DNA of 64,000 nt from Cellulomonas sp. (GTDB lineage: Bacteria; Actinomycetota; Actinomycetes; Actinomycetales; Cellulomonadaceae): assembly GCF_017744555.1 (NCBI RefSeq), contig NZ_JAGIBD010000012.1, forward strand, positions 1-64,000. The letters are read 5' to 3'. Within the stretch, counting starts at the first letter, position 1, and each line of letters starts with the position of its first letter. Made by a program: the position numbers and the translations under genes. The notes below the pieces were generated by a model. That model saw only the letters and a list, made by a program, of their open reading frames with translations, searched no databases and was not told the DNA's origin. Positions 10,986 through 19,774 of the stretch are shown in pieces.

Positions 10986-11396
10986 ATGGGCGCGTTCGAG
11001 ACGCTCGTCTACGGCGACGGTGAGTGGGGTGGCGATCCAGCCGTGACGCCGAGCCTGTCGATCGACATCCACGACAGCGACATCGCGACCGTCGAGTACC
11101 GCCCTGCCCCCGAGGGCTGCGGGCGGTTCTACCTCGGCTTCCAGCCGCGCGACTACTTCGACGACCCGGCCGAGAGCGACCCCGTGGACCTCGACGCCGA
11201 GGCCGAAGGGTTCGCCGAGTGGGCCGCGCTCGCGGGCACCGACGACGTCGGGGCCAAGCGGGTGCGCAAGCTCCTCGCGGAGGAGCACGTCGACGAGCCC
11301 CAGGACACGTTCGTCGAGGAGACCGTCGAGCGGCTGCTGCGCCTGATCGGCCTGCCCGTGCCGGACGCGCTGACGACGCCGGACGAGCTCGACTGA
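10986..11396 (+). CDS. conserved hypothetical protein, acidic
   Basis: 136 residues, strongly acidic, with a very good ribosome binding site (AGGAGG a few nt before the ATG). I do not recognise the family. The N-terminal 55 residues look like beta strands (FETLVYG, SLSIDIHDSDIATVEYRP, GRFYLGF) and the rest is predicted helical. There is no signal peptide, membrane segment or Cys motif. It lies 30 bp after purD on the same strand and is probably co-transcribed with it. The good codon pattern and Shine-Dalgarno make it a real gene. Confidence 0.75.
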   Translation: MGAFETLVYGDGEWGGDPAVTPSLSIDIHDSDIATVEYRPAPEGCGRFYLGFQPRDYFDDPAESDPVDLDAEAEGFAEWAALAGTDDVGAKRVRKLLAEEHVDEPQDTFVEETVERLLRLIGLPVPDALTTPDELD

Positions 11397-11418
11397 CCTG
11401 CTGGTCCGAGCGGCGCGG

Positions 11419-11946
11419 TCAGCGGGCTCGCGCCACGAGGGCCAGCGCCGCCGCGACCGACTCCTCGACGGTGGCCCCCGCGGTGTCGAGCGCCGCGGCC
11501 GTGGGCCACGCGTCGAGCGTGATGGTCGTCACGGACTCCCACGTCGGCTGCACGTGGCCCGGGATGTCGGCCGTCCGTTCCTCGACGCGCACGCGGTGCA
11601 CGGCGGGGTCGGTGCAGACCACGAGGATCTCGACGACCCCCGCGCCGGTCTCGGCGCCGACCCACCGCCAGCCGTCCTGGCTCGCCGCGACGGGGTTGAC
11701 GCTGTCGGCGACGACGTCGAGCCCCAGCCGCAGGTTGTCGGCGGCGACACCCATCGCGGCGGCGTACCCGGCCTCGGCCACCGCAGCCACCCCGAGCGAC
11801 GAGTGCAGCACCGCCTGCTCGACGGTGTCGACGCGCACGTGCACGGCCCGCAGCGCCCGGGCGACACCCCGCGCGACGGTCGTCTTCCCGCTCCCGGGCA
11901 GACCGCCGAGGACGACGAGGACGGGGCTGTCGGCACCGCCGGTCAT
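11419..11946 (-). CDS. P-loop NTPase, AAA_33-like small-molecule kinase
   Basis: 175 residues. Walker A is GLPGSGKTT near residues 14-22, close to the N-terminus as in nucleoside and sugar kinases. A DNLRLGLDVVADSVNP segment resembles the Walker B and substrate region of the AAA_33/zeta-like kinase group, and RVEERTADIPGH carries the lid arginines. The substrate is unknown. There is no antitoxin-like partner, so a toxin role is unlikely. The ATG at 11946 is preceded by GAGGAGCTTCG. It is convergent with the hypothetical gene downstream of purD and divergent from purC. Confidence 0.82.
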   Translation of the reverse strand: MTGGADSPVLVVLGGLPGSGKTTVARGVARALRAVHVRVDTVEQAVLHSSLGVAAVAEAGYAAAMGVAADNLRLGLDVVADSVNPVAASQDGWRWVGAETGAGVVEILVVCTDPAVHRVRVEERTADIPGHVQPTWESVTTITLDAWPTAAALDTAGATVEESVAAALALVARAR

Positions 11947-12009
11947 CGAAGCTCCTCGCCTGGTGGACGACGTGGACGACCGGGCGGTCGCGCACGTCAC
12001 ACTAGGCCG

Positions 12010-12942
12010 GTGACCCTCGACCTCGGAGCCGACTCGGCCGTCGACCTGCCCGGCTGGGCGCACACCTACTCGGGCAAGGTCCGTGACCTGTACGTCCCCG
12101 ACGACTCGCCGGCGGGCCGGGCCGTGACAGAGGCGTTCGGCGACGTCGTGCTCGTCGTCGCGAGCGACCGGGTGTCCGCGTACGACCACGTGCTGAGCCC
12201 CGGGATCCCCGACAAGGGGATCGTGCTGACGCAGCTGAGCCTGTGGTGGTTCGAGCAGCTCGCCGACCTGGTGCCGAACCACGTGGTGTCCACCGACGTG
12301 CCCGCCGAGGTCAACGGTCGGGCCATGGTGTGCCGACGGCTCGAGATGTTCCCGGTCGAGTGCGTCGCCCGCGGCTACCTCACGGGGTCGGGGCTCGCGG
12401 AGTACCGGGTGTCGGGCGAGGTCACGGGCATCCCGCTGCCGTCGGGGCTCGTCGACGGGTCGCGGCTGCCGGAGCCGATCTTCACGCCAGCGACCAAGGC
12501 GGAGCTCGGCGAGCACGACGAGAACGTGCCCTTCTCGGCGGTCGCCGCCCAGGTCGGCGAGGACGCGGCGGCGACGCTGCGGGACCTCACGCTCGCGGTG
12601 TACGCCCGGGCGGAGGCGATCGCGCGCGAGCGGGGCGTGATCCTCGCGGACACCAAGCTCGAGTTCGGCACCGACCCGGTGACGGGTGCGGTGACGCTCG
12701 GCGACGAGGTGCTCACGCCGGACTCGTCGCGCTTCTGGCCCGCGGACGGCTGGCAGCCGGGCCGCGCGCAGCCGAGCTTCGACAAGCAGTTCGTGCGCGA
12801 CTGGCTGACGTCGGCCGCGAGCGGCTGGGACCGGGAGGGCGAGACCCCGCCGCCGCCCCTGCCCGCAGACGTCGTCGAGCGGACGCGTGCGCGGTACCTG
12901 GAGGCGTTCGAGCGTCTGACGGGGTCGCCGCTGGCCTTGTGA
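12010..12942 (+). CDS. purC: phosphoribosylaminoimidazole-succinocarboxamide synthase
   Basis: 310 residues. Condenses CAIR with aspartate using ATP to form SAICAR in purine synthesis. SGKVRDLY near residues 21-28 is the conserved nucleotide-binding start; ASDRVSAYDHVL, ECVARGYLTGSG and DTKLEFG follow as in actinobacterial PurC. The start is the GTG at 12010. No Shine-Dalgarno is visible, and CACACT at 11998-12003 lies 6 nt upstream as a possible leaderless -10. purC stands alone, divergent from the kinase gene, with the iron-uptake locus 63 bp downstream. Confidence 0.95.
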   Translation: MTLDLGADSAVDLPGWAHTYSGKVRDLYVPDDSPAGRAVTEAFGDVVLVVASDRVSAYDHVLSPGIPDKGIVLTQLSLWWFEQLADLVPNHVVSTDVPAEVNGRAMVCRRLEMFPVECVARGYLTGSGLAEYRVSGEVTGIPLPSGLVDGSRLPEPIFTPATKAELGEHDENVPFSAVAAQVGEDAAATLRDLTLAVYARAEAIARERGVILADTKLEFGTDPVTGAVTLGDEVLTPDSSRFWPADGWQPGRAQPSFDKQFVRDWLTSAASGWDREGETPPPPLPADVVERTRARYLEAFERLTGSPLAL

Positions 12943-12987
12943 GGGCCCGCTCGGGTGTGACGAGGTCGACAGCCGGCGACTCGGAGC

Positions 12988-13006
12988 AGAGGTTAGGCTT
13001 ACCTCA
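12988..13006 (+). promoter_or_regulatory. DtxR/IdeR iron box overlapping a leaderless promoter
   Basis: The 19-bp site matches the DtxR/IdeR consensus at 15 of 19 positions and is centred on GGTTAGGCTTACC. It contains a TAGGCT -10 hexamer (12994-12999) and ends on the first base of the ATG at 13006. Iron-loaded DtxR would cover both the -10 and the transcription start, giving tight repression when iron is sufficient. Confidence 0.85.
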
Positions 13007-14088
13007 TGACCGCAGACGCCAGTCCGGTCGCCGCCGACCCCGATCGGAGCCAGTCCGTGCGCCTCCTGCGCCGCGCCGCCGCCGTCGCCACCGCGACCGC
13101 CGTCGCCCTGTCCCTCGCCGCGTGCAGCGGCTCGTCTGGCTCGTCGGACGGTGCGAGCACGAGCCCCGACGCCACCGGCGACGCCGCGTTCCCCGTGACC
13201 GTCGAGTCGGCGCTCGGCTCGGCGACGATCGAGAAGAAGCCCGAGCGCGTCGTGGCCCTCGGCTGGGGTGCCGCGGACATCGCGCTCGAGCTGGGAACGG
13301 TGCCGGTCGGCGTCGAGGCGGACACGTGGGGCGGCGACGCGGACGGCTACCAGCCGTGGTTCCGCGAGGCCGTCGAGAAGCAGGGCGCCGACCTGCCCAA
13401 GACGATCGCGGGCTACCCGCTCGACGTCGACGCGATCGTCGCGCTCGACCCGGACCTGGTGCTCGCGCCGCAGTCCGGGCTCGACCAGGCGACGTTCGAC
13501 CAGCTCTCGGAGCTCGTCCCGGTCGTCGCGTACCCGGGCGAGCCGTGGCAGACGACGATCCAGGACCAGGTGACGATCGCCGCGAACGCGCTCGGCGTCC
13601 CTGACGAGGCTGCCCCGCTGCTGAAGAAGCGGCAGGACGCGATCGACGCCGCCGCGGCTGCGCACCCCGAGCTCGCCGGCAAGACGTTCGCGTACGTGTA
13701 CGCCGGCACCGAGCCGGGCTCGCTGTCCGTGTACCTGCCGGGCGACCCGCGCGTCGAGCTGCTCACCGGCCTCGGCATGACGCTCGCACCGTCCGTCGCG
13801 AACCTCACCGCGTCGCCCGGCACGTTCACCGCGACGCTCGGCCTGGAGAACGCGGACCAGCTGGACGACGTCCAGGTGCTGCTCACCTGGTTCAACGACG
13901 AGACCGAGCAGGCCGCCACCGAGTCGCAGCCGCTGTTCGCCCAGATCCCCGCGTTCGCCAAGGGTGCGTACGTGCCGATGCTCGACCGCCAGCTCGGCAT
14001 GGCCGTGTCGGTCGCGACACCGCTCAGTGTGCCGTGGGCGCTCGACGCGTACGTGCCGCTCGTCGCGGAGGCCGCGGCCAAGGCCTGA
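13006..14088 (+). CDS. Fe-siderophore ABC transporter substrate-binding lipoprotein
   Basis: 360 residues. A lipoprotein signal peptide has lipobox LAAC at about residues 37-40, preceded by an unusually long N-region with several Arg. The mature part begins with a Ser/Gly-rich tether, then a FecB/FepB-like periplasmic-binding fold (PERVVALGWGAADIALELG, DVDAIVALDPDLVLAPQSG). It would bind a ferric siderophore outside the membrane and deliver it to the two permeases encoded next. No Shine-Dalgarno is visible; the TAGGCT 6 nt before ATG suggests a leaderless mRNA under DtxR/IdeR control. Confidence 0.93.
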   Translation: MTADASPVAADPDRSQSVRLLRRAAAVATATAVALSLAACSGSSGSSDGASTSPDATGDAAFPVTVESALGSATIEKKPERVVALGWGAADIALELGTVPVGVEADTWGGDADGYQPWFREAVEKQGADLPKTIAGYPLDVDAIVALDPDLVLAPQSGLDQATFDQLSELVPVVAYPGEPWQTTIQDQVTIAANALGVPDEAAPLLKKRQDAIDAAAAAHPELAGKTFAYVYAGTEPGSLSVYLPGDPRVELLTGLGMTLAPSVANLTASPGTFTATLGLENADQLDDVQVLLTWFNDETEQAATESQPLFAQIPAFAKGAYVPMLDRQLGMAVSVATPLSVPWALDAYVPLVAEAAAKA

Positions 14089-14129
14089 CGCGGGCGCCTG
14101 ACCTCGGGCACCTTCCGTACCGTGCACCC

Positions 14130-15167
14130 ATGAGCACCACGACGATCCCGCGAGCCCCGCGCGCAGCACGCGCTCGGGGCTCGCGGTCGTCTCTGCTGGC
14201 GGTCGGGCTGCTGGCCGCCGTGGCCCTGCTGCTGATCGCCGTCGGGCTCAGCATCGCGGTCGGCGCGAAGCCTGTGCCCCTGGGGGACGTGTGGTCCGTG
14301 TGGCGGCACCCGGACGGCTCGTACGTCTCGACCGTGGTGCAGTCGCGCATCCCGCGCACGCAGCTCGGCGTGCTCGTCGGTGCGGCGCTGGCGGTCGCGG
14401 GCGTCGTCATCCAGGGGCTCACGCGCAACCCGCTCGGCGACCCCGGGCTGCTCGGGGTCAACGCAGGGGCGTCGGCGTCGGTGGTGGTCGTCGCGGCGAT
14501 CGCCGGTGCGGGCGCGGGCCGTTCGGTCTGGGCGGCCGTCCCGGGTGCGCTGCTCGCGGCGGTCGCCGTGTACCTCGTGGGGTCGGGCGGACGACGGGCG
14601 ACGCCCGTGCGGCTCGTGCTCGCGGGCGCGGCCGTGTCGGCGGTGCTCGTCGCGCTCGTCGAGGCGATCTCGCTCGCCCGGCCCCAGGTGTTCGACTCCT
14701 ACCGCGCGTGGGTCGTCGGCTCGCTCGCCGGACGGCCGCCCGGCACCGTCGGAGAGGTCGCGCCGTTCGTCGTCGCGGGGCTCGTCGCGTGCGTGCTGCT
14801 CGCGCGGCCGCTCAACGCGCTCGCGCTCGGCGACGAGGCCGCCACGTCGCTCGGGCTGCGTGCCGGTCGCACGCGGCTGCTCGGCGCGGCCGTCGCGACG
14901 ATCCTGTGCGCCGCGGCCGTCGCCGCGTGCGGGCCCATCGCGTTCGTCGGGCTCGCGGTGCCGCACGTCGTGCGGTCGTTCACCGGGTCAGACCACCGCT
15001 GGCTGTTGCCGTACTGCGCGCTGCTCGGGCCCGTGCTGCTGCTCGGTGCGGACGTCGTGGGCCGGGTCGTCGCGCGGCCGGGCGAGCTCATGGTCGGGGC
15101 CGTCACCGCCTTCGTCGGCGCGCCGTTCCTGATCGCCGCGGTGCGGCGCGGCCGGGTGGCGCTGTGA
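14130..15167 (+). CDS. FecCD-family iron-siderophore ABC permease 1
   Basis: 345 residues and about nine to ten membrane helices. FecCD signatures are present: QGLTRNPLGDPGLLGVNAGAS after the second helix and ACGPIAFVGLAVPHVVR in the C-terminal half, the latter contacting the ATPase. TACCGT at 14118-14123 lies 6 nt before the ATG with no Shine-Dalgarno, so this gene may have its own leaderless promoter in addition to read-through from the binding protein. I see no DtxR box at this second start. The stop overlaps the GTG of permease 2. Confidence 0.93.
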   Translation: MSTTTIPRAPRAARARGSRSSLLAVGLLAAVALLLIAVGLSIAVGAKPVPLGDVWSVWRHPDGSYVSTVVQSRIPRTQLGVLVGAALAVAGVVIQGLTRNPLGDPGLLGVNAGASASVVVVAAIAGAGAGRSVWAAVPGALLAAVAVYLVGSGGRRATPVRLVLAGAAVSAVLVALVEAISLARPQVFDSYRAWVVGSLAGRPPGTVGEVAPFVVAGLVACVLLARPLNALALGDEAATSLGLRAGRTRLLGAAVATILCAAAVAACGPIAFVGLAVPHVVRSFTGSDHRWLLPYCALLGPVLLLGADVVGRVVARPGELMVGAVTAFVGAPFLIAAVRRGRVAL

Positions 15168-16255
15168 GCACCGCGGTCGAGCCCCGGACGGACGCGGTGC
15201 GCGCGCGAGGTCCGCGGACCGTGCGCGTCGCGAGCGGGCCCGACGGCGACCGCGGTGTCGTGCTCGTCTGGCGCCGGCGGCCGCTCGTGGTGTGCGTCCT
15301 GGCGCTCGTCGTCGTCCTCGTCACCGCGCTCGTCACGATCACCGTCGGCGAGCTGGGCATCCCGCTGTCCGAGCTGCCCGCGGTGGTCGCCGGGCAGGGG
15401 ACACGCATCCAGCACTGGGTGCTCTACACGACCCGCCTGCCGCGCCTGCTGGTCGGGGCCGGTGCCGGTGCGGCGCTCGCGGTGTCCGGAGCGATGTTCC
15501 AGTCGGTGACGCGCAACCCGCTCGGCAGCCCCGACGTGATCGGGCTCGGTGCGGGCGCGGCGGCGGGGGCGGCTGCGGCCGGGCTCGTCTGGCCCGGGGT
15601 CGTGCCCGTGCCCGTCGGTGCGGTGCTCGGCGCGTTCGTCGCGACCGCGGCCGTGTGGTTCGGGTCGGGCAGCGGGTTCTCGCGGCCGCAGCGGCTCGTC
15701 GTCGTCGGCATCGCGGTCGGCGCGATGGCGCTCGCGTTCGTCCAGCTCGCGCTCGCCCGGGCGTCGCGCGAGGACGCGATGGTGATCGCGCAGTGGCTCA
15801 ACGGCAGCCTCGCCGCCCGCACGTGGGCGGACGTGCGGCTGATCGTCGCCGCGCTCGTCGTGCTGCTGCCGCTCGCACTCCTGCTGACCCGGCCGCTGCA
15901 GGTCGTCGAGATGGGCGACGAGGCCGCGACGTCGGTCGGCGTGCGGACCGACCGCACCCGGACGCGGGCCGTGCTCGTCGCGGTGCTGCTGACCGCCGCG
16001 GCCGTGAGCGTGTGCGGGCCGGTCGCGTTCGTCGCGCTGACCGCCCCGCAGATCGCCCGCCGGCTGACCCGGTCGAGCGGACCGGGCATGGTGGCGGCCG
16101 CCTGCACCGGCGCCGCCCTGCTCGTCGTCGCGGACCTCGTCGCGCAGCACGCGATCCCGTCGCAGCAGCTGCCCGTCGGGGTCGTCACGGCCGGGCTCGG
16201 CGGGGTGTACCTGGTGTTCCTGCTGGTCCGCGAGTTCCGAAGGAGTGCGGTGTGA
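15164..16255 (+). CDS. FecCD-family iron-siderophore ABC permease 2
   Basis: 363 residues. About 40 cytoplasmic residues precede the first helix; then nine to ten membrane helices, with FQSVTRNPLGSPDVIGLGAGA and VCGPVAFVALTAPQIAR as FecCD signatures. The GTG start overlaps the TGA of permease 1 in a GTGA, indicating translational coupling. It should pair with permease 1 to form the heterodimeric channel. The longer N-terminus relative to permease 1 is the only unusual point. Confidence 0.93.
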   Translation: MSTAVEPRTDAVRARGPRTVRVASGPDGDRGVVLVWRRRPLVVCVLALVVVLVTALVTITVGELGIPLSELPAVVAGQGTRIQHWVLYTTRLPRLLVGAGAGAALAVSGAMFQSVTRNPLGSPDVIGLGAGAAAGAAAAGLVWPGVVPVPVGAVLGAFVATAAVWFGSGSGFSRPQRLVVVGIAVGAMALAFVQLALARASREDAMVIAQWLNGSLAARTWADVRLIVAALVVLLPLALLLTRPLQVVEMGDEAATSVGVRTDRTRTRAVLVAVLLTAAAVSVCGPVAFVALTAPQIARRLTRSSGPGMVAAACTGAALLVVADLVAQHAIPSQQLPVGVVTAGLGGVYLVFLLVREFRRSAV

Positions 16256-17064
16256 TCGTCGCCGACAGCCCCCTGGTGGCCGACGGGGTCACCCTCGCGT
16301 ACGACCGGCTCGTCGTCGCGCGCGACCTGCACCTCGCGGTCGCGCCCGGGTCGTTCACCGTGATCATCGGGCCCAACGGGTGCGGCAAGTCGACGCTCCT
16401 GCGCGCGCTGGCCCGCACGCTCACGCCGCGCGAGGGCCGGGTGCTGCTCGACGGCGCGCCCATCGACAAGCTGCGCAGCAAGGACGTCGCAAAGCGGCTC
16501 GCGCTGCTGCCGCAGGGGCCGATCGCGCCTGAGGCGATCTCCGTCGGCGACCTCGTCGCGCGCGGCCGCTACCCGCACCAGGGGATCCTGCGGCAGTGGT
16601 CCGCCGCCGACGCGCGTGCGGTCGACGAGGCCCTGCGCGCGACCGAGGTCGAGGACCTGCGCGACCGGTTCGTCTCCGACCTGTCCGGCGGCCAGCGGCA
16701 GCGGGTGTGGCTCGCGATGTCCCTCGCGCAGCAGACCGACCTGCTGCTGCTCGACGAGCCGACCACGTTCCTCGACATCGCCCACCAGGTCGAGGTCATG
16801 GACCTGTGCGCCCGGCTGCACGCCGAGGGTCGCACGCTGGTCGCGGTGCTGCACGACCTCAACCAGGCCGCGCGCTACGCCACGCACCTCGTCGCGATGC
16901 GGGACGGGCGCATCGTCGCGCAGGGTGCGCCGCAGGACGTGGTGACCGCGCCGCTCGTGCGGGAGGTGTTCGGGCTGGCCAGCCGCGTCGTGCCCGACCC
17001 GGAGACCGGGACGCCGATGGTGGTGCCGCTGCGGCGCTCAGTACAGGACGACGTCGTCCGGTGA
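16252..17064 (+). CDS. Fe-siderophore ABC transporter ATP-binding protein
   Basis: 270 residues. Walker A GPNGCGKST, signature LSGGQRQR, Walker B LLLLDEPT and the H-loop in VLHDLNQ are all intact, in the FecE/FhuC subfamily. It powers the importer formed by the binding protein and the two permeases. The GTG start overlaps the upstream stop, and AAGGAG lies about 6 nt before it. Its last 27 bp overlap the 3' end of the convergent endonuclease gene, with no terminator between. Confidence 0.94.
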   Translation: MIVADSPLVADGVTLAYDRLVVARDLHLAVAPGSFTVIIGPNGCGKSTLLRALARTLTPREGRVLLDGAPIDKLRSKDVAKRLALLPQGPIAPEAISVGDLVARGRYPHQGILRQWSAADARAVDEALRATEVEDLRDRFVSDLSGGQRQRVWLAMSLAQQTDLLLLDEPTTFLDIAHQVEVMDLCARLHAEGRTLVAVLHDLNQAARYATHLVAMRDGRIVAQGAPQDVVTAPLVREVFGLASRVVPDPETGTPMVVPLRRSVQDDVVR

Positions 17065-18027
17065 CGTGAGCGTGATCCACGCCTGCCGGCCCTCGGGCGT
17101 CGGCTGGTTCCCGAGCACGTCCGCGGCGACCACCGGGCCGAGGTCGAGGCCGCTGAGCGACGCGACCGTCGACACCGGCACCTGGAACGTGCGGAACGGG
17201 CCCAGCGGCGGGGGAGCGTCCGCCTCACGGGCGACCCGCAGGGCCTCGTCGAGGTCGAGGCCGGCGATCAGCGGCGACTGGTCGAGCACGAACGCGGCGG
17301 CGGCCAGCGCGCGGTGCGTGGTCTCCGTGAAGGGCCGCTCGGTGAACGGGCGGCGGGCGTCCGGGTCCTCGGCGGGATCGGAGTCGGGCTCGTGGTGGGA
17401 GGTCGCGCCGTCGTCGGCGTCAAAGGGGTACTCGCCGGGGTCGGGCGGGTCGGTCGGTGCGGTGCCGGCCGGTGCGTCGTCGGCGTCGACCGCCCACACC
17501 GCGACCTTCCAGAACTGCCGCGGGATCCCGCACCCCCGGTACACCGGGTCGCTGTCGAGCAGCACGGGCCCGGTGAACACGCTCACCCGCTGCCGCCACG
17601 TGCCGGCGTACGTGAGCACGTGGTCCTCGAGGCCGAGCCACAGCTCCTTGCCCTGGTTGAACATCGCCGCCTGCGGGGCGGCGTTCGCGAACGTGAACGT
17701 CTCGACGTTCGCGCGCTGCGCCTCGTCGGGCTCGCCCCATACGGGGTCCTGCCGGCGGACGAGGTGGCCGCGGTCGAGGTCGTTGTGGTCGTAGACGTGT
17801 GGGCCGGTCTGCTCGGACTCGGGCACGCGCGCGTCGAACACCCACCGGTCGGACCGTGGCAGCGAGAGCAGACGGCTGCCGTCGATGTTGACGGCGGTGG
17901 ACGCCGCGAGGCGCCGGACGGGGTCGAGCTGCACGGTGAAGTGCGTCGACGGCAGCACGCGCACCTCGCGCGGCACCACCGGGAGAGGGACGTCGGGTCC
18001 CAGGAAGGACGTGTCGTAGCCGGTCAT
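17038..18027 (-). CDS. DNA/RNA non-specific endonuclease (NUC1 family)
   Basis: 329 residues. DRGHLVRR near residue 100 is the beta-beta-alpha-metal active-site motif, with the catalytic His and an Asn in the downstream NVETFTFANAAPQ segment. No signal peptide is visible, unlike many NUC1 nucleases, so cytoplasmic location or non-classical export is possible. An acidic, Pro-rich insertion (about residues 195-245) interrupts the fold and looks disordered. I see no immunity-protein gene nearby. The gene is divergent from an amidohydrolase (53 bp) and overlaps the ABC ATPase gene tail to tail. Confidence 0.88.
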   Translation of the reverse strand: MTGYDTSFLGPDVPLPVVPREVRVLPSTHFTVQLDPVRRLAASTAVNIDGSRLLSLPRSDRWVFDARVPESEQTGPHVYDHNDLDRGHLVRRQDPVWGEPDEAQRANVETFTFANAAPQAAMFNQGKELWLGLEDHVLTYAGTWRQRVSVFTGPVLLDSDPVYRGCGIPRQFWKVAVWAVDADDAPAGTAPTDPPDPGEYPFDADDGATSHHEPDSDPAEDPDARRPFTERPFTETTHRALAAAAFVLDQSPLIAGLDLDEALRVAREADAPPPLGPFRTFQVPVSTVASLSGLDLGPVVAADVLGNQPTPEGRQAWITLTSPDDVVLY

Positions 18028-18080
18028 CGTGCAGCCCCCTACCGTGCTCTCAGGCAGACGAGGCTAGCGACGACGGAGGT

Positions 18081-19556
18081 GTGAGGAACATCACATTTGC
18101 GACAAATCACCCCCTGGTCCTGACGGGTGCGCGGCGCGTCGGCGAGCCCGAGCCGGTCGACGTGCTCGTGCGCGACGGGCGGGTCTCCGCGATCGGCGCG
18201 TCCCTCGGCGTCGACCCGCGGACGGAGCGCGTCGCGCTCGACGGCCGGTTCGTCGTCCCCGGACTCTGGGACGCGCACACGCACCTCACGCAGTGGGCGC
18301 TCGCCCGCCGTCGGCTCGACGTGTCGGGCGCTCGTTCTGCAGCGGAGGCGGTCGCACTCGTCGCCCGACGGGTGGCCGCCGACCCGCCGCCCGACGGTCT
18401 GCCGCTCGTCGGTGCGGGCTTCCGAGACGCCCTCTGGCCCGACGCGCCGACGGCGGCCCTGCTGGACGAGGTCACCGGGGACGTGCCCGTCGTGCTCGTG
18501 TCCGGCGACCTGCACTGTGCGTGGGCGTCGACCGCCGGCCTGCGGTTCCTCGGCGTCACGCACCCCACCGGGCTGCTGCGCGAGTCCGAGTGGCTCCCGC
18601 TGCAGGGCGTCGTCGACCACGTGCCCGACGACGTCGCCGACGAGCTCGTCGCCGACGCGCTGCACGCCGCCGCCGCGCGGGGAGTCGTCGGTGTCGTCGA
18701 CCTGGAGATCGCCGACAACCTCGCCGTGTGGCGCCGCCGTCCCACCCCGCCCGTCCGGGTGCGCGCCGGTGTCTGGGAGGACTACCTCGACCGCGTCGTC
18801 CGCGAGGACCTGCACACCGGCGACCGGGTCGCCGACCTCGTCGAGCAGGGCCCGTTCAAGGTCATCACCGACGGTTCCCTCAACACGCGCACCGCGTACT
18901 GCCACGACGCCTACCCCGGCACGACGAACCACGGCGTCCTCTCGGTCCCGCCCGAGCGGCTCGTCCCGCTCATGGGGTACGCCCGCGCGCACGGCCTGTC
19001 GTGCGCGATCCACGCGATCGGCGACGCCGCCAACGCGCACGTGCTCGACGCGTTCGCCGCGACGGGCGCGACCGGGTCCGTCGAGCACGCGCAGCTGCTC
19101 ACCGACGCCGACGTCGCCCGGTTCGCCGACCTCGGCGTGGTCGCGAGCGTGCAGCCCGAGCACGCCATGGACGACCGCGACGTCGCCGACCACCACTGGG
19201 CCGGCCGCACGGGACGGGCGTTCGCGTTCGGCGCGCTGCACCGGGCCGGCGTGCGGCTCGCGCTCGGGTCGGACGCACCCGTCGCGCCGCTCGACCCGTG
19301 GGCTGCGATCGACGCCGCCGTGTGGCGGGCGCGCGACGGGCGCGACGCGTGGCATCCCGAGCAGCGGATCGACGTGCTCGCGGCGCTCGCGTCGTCCGTC
19401 GACGGACGGCCGCTCGGCCTGCGAGTGGGGGACCCCGCCGACCTCGCCGTGCTGGACGCGGACCCGCTGGTGCTCGGGGCCTCCGTCGGGGCGCTGCGCG
19501 GGATGCCGGTGTCGGGCACCCTCGTCGCGGGGCGGTGGGCGCACCGGACGCTGTGA
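18081..19556 (+). CDS. amidohydrolase family 3 (YtcJ-like)
   Basis: 491 residues. A small beta-sandwich surrounds a TIM-barrel metal hydrolase; DAHTHL near residue 65 supplies the HxH metal ligands. ITDGSLNTRTAYCHDAY, the HAIGDAAN His and the late GSDAPVAPLDPW Asp are typical of YtcJ/NfdA-type hydrolases. The substrate is unknown; relatives act on amides or N-formyl groups. The GTG at 18081 has CGGAGG just upstream. It runs in the direction of purS but 218 bp separate them. Confidence 0.88.
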   Translation: MRNITFATNHPLVLTGARRVGEPEPVDVLVRDGRVSAIGASLGVDPRTERVALDGRFVVPGLWDAHTHLTQWALARRRLDVSGARSAAEAVALVARRVAADPPPDGLPLVGAGFRDALWPDAPTAALLDEVTGDVPVVLVSGDLHCAWASTAGLRFLGVTHPTGLLRESEWLPLQGVVDHVPDDVADELVADALHAAAARGVVGVVDLEIADNLAVWRRRPTPPVRVRAGVWEDYLDRVVREDLHTGDRVADLVEQGPFKVITDGSLNTRTAYCHDAYPGTTNHGVLSVPPERLVPLMGYARAHGLSCAIHAIGDAANAHVLDAFAATGATGSVEHAQLLTDADVARFADLGVVASVQPEHAMDDRDVADHHWAGRTGRAFAFGALHRAGVRLALGSDAPVAPLDPWAAIDAAVWRARDGRDAWHPEQRIDVLAALASSVDGRPLGLRVGDPADLAVLDADPLVLGASVGALRGMPVSGTLVAGRWAHRTL

Positions 19557-19623
19557 CGAGCCCCGGACGCCCGGCAGGCCCGCCGCCGCCGAGGCCGTTG
19601 CTTCTCGTCGAGACCGTGGCCTG

Positions 19624-19660
19624 CAACCCACGTCCTCGACGACAACCCACGCCCTCGACG
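19624..19660. repeat. two 18-bp direct repeats upstream of purS
   Basis: CAACCCACGYCCTCGACG occurs at 19624-19641 and 19643-19660 (one mismatch, 19-bp period), about 65 bp upstream of a TACACT -10 candidate (19726-19731) for purS. It may be a protein-binding site or a chance short duplication. Confidence 0.6.
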
Positions 19661-19774
19661 GGAACGCCCGACCGGCCGTCGTCGTCGGTCCGCGGACACC
19701 GCCAAGGGCCTCCGTCCCGACTGGCTACACTGACCGCCGACCCCCCACCGCCGCGCGAACACAGGAGCACCCCC

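Noticed and set aside
11419-11946. P-loop kinase as a zeta-like toxin
   Set aside because: No antitoxin gene is adjacent and the motifs fit a small-molecule kinase equally well.
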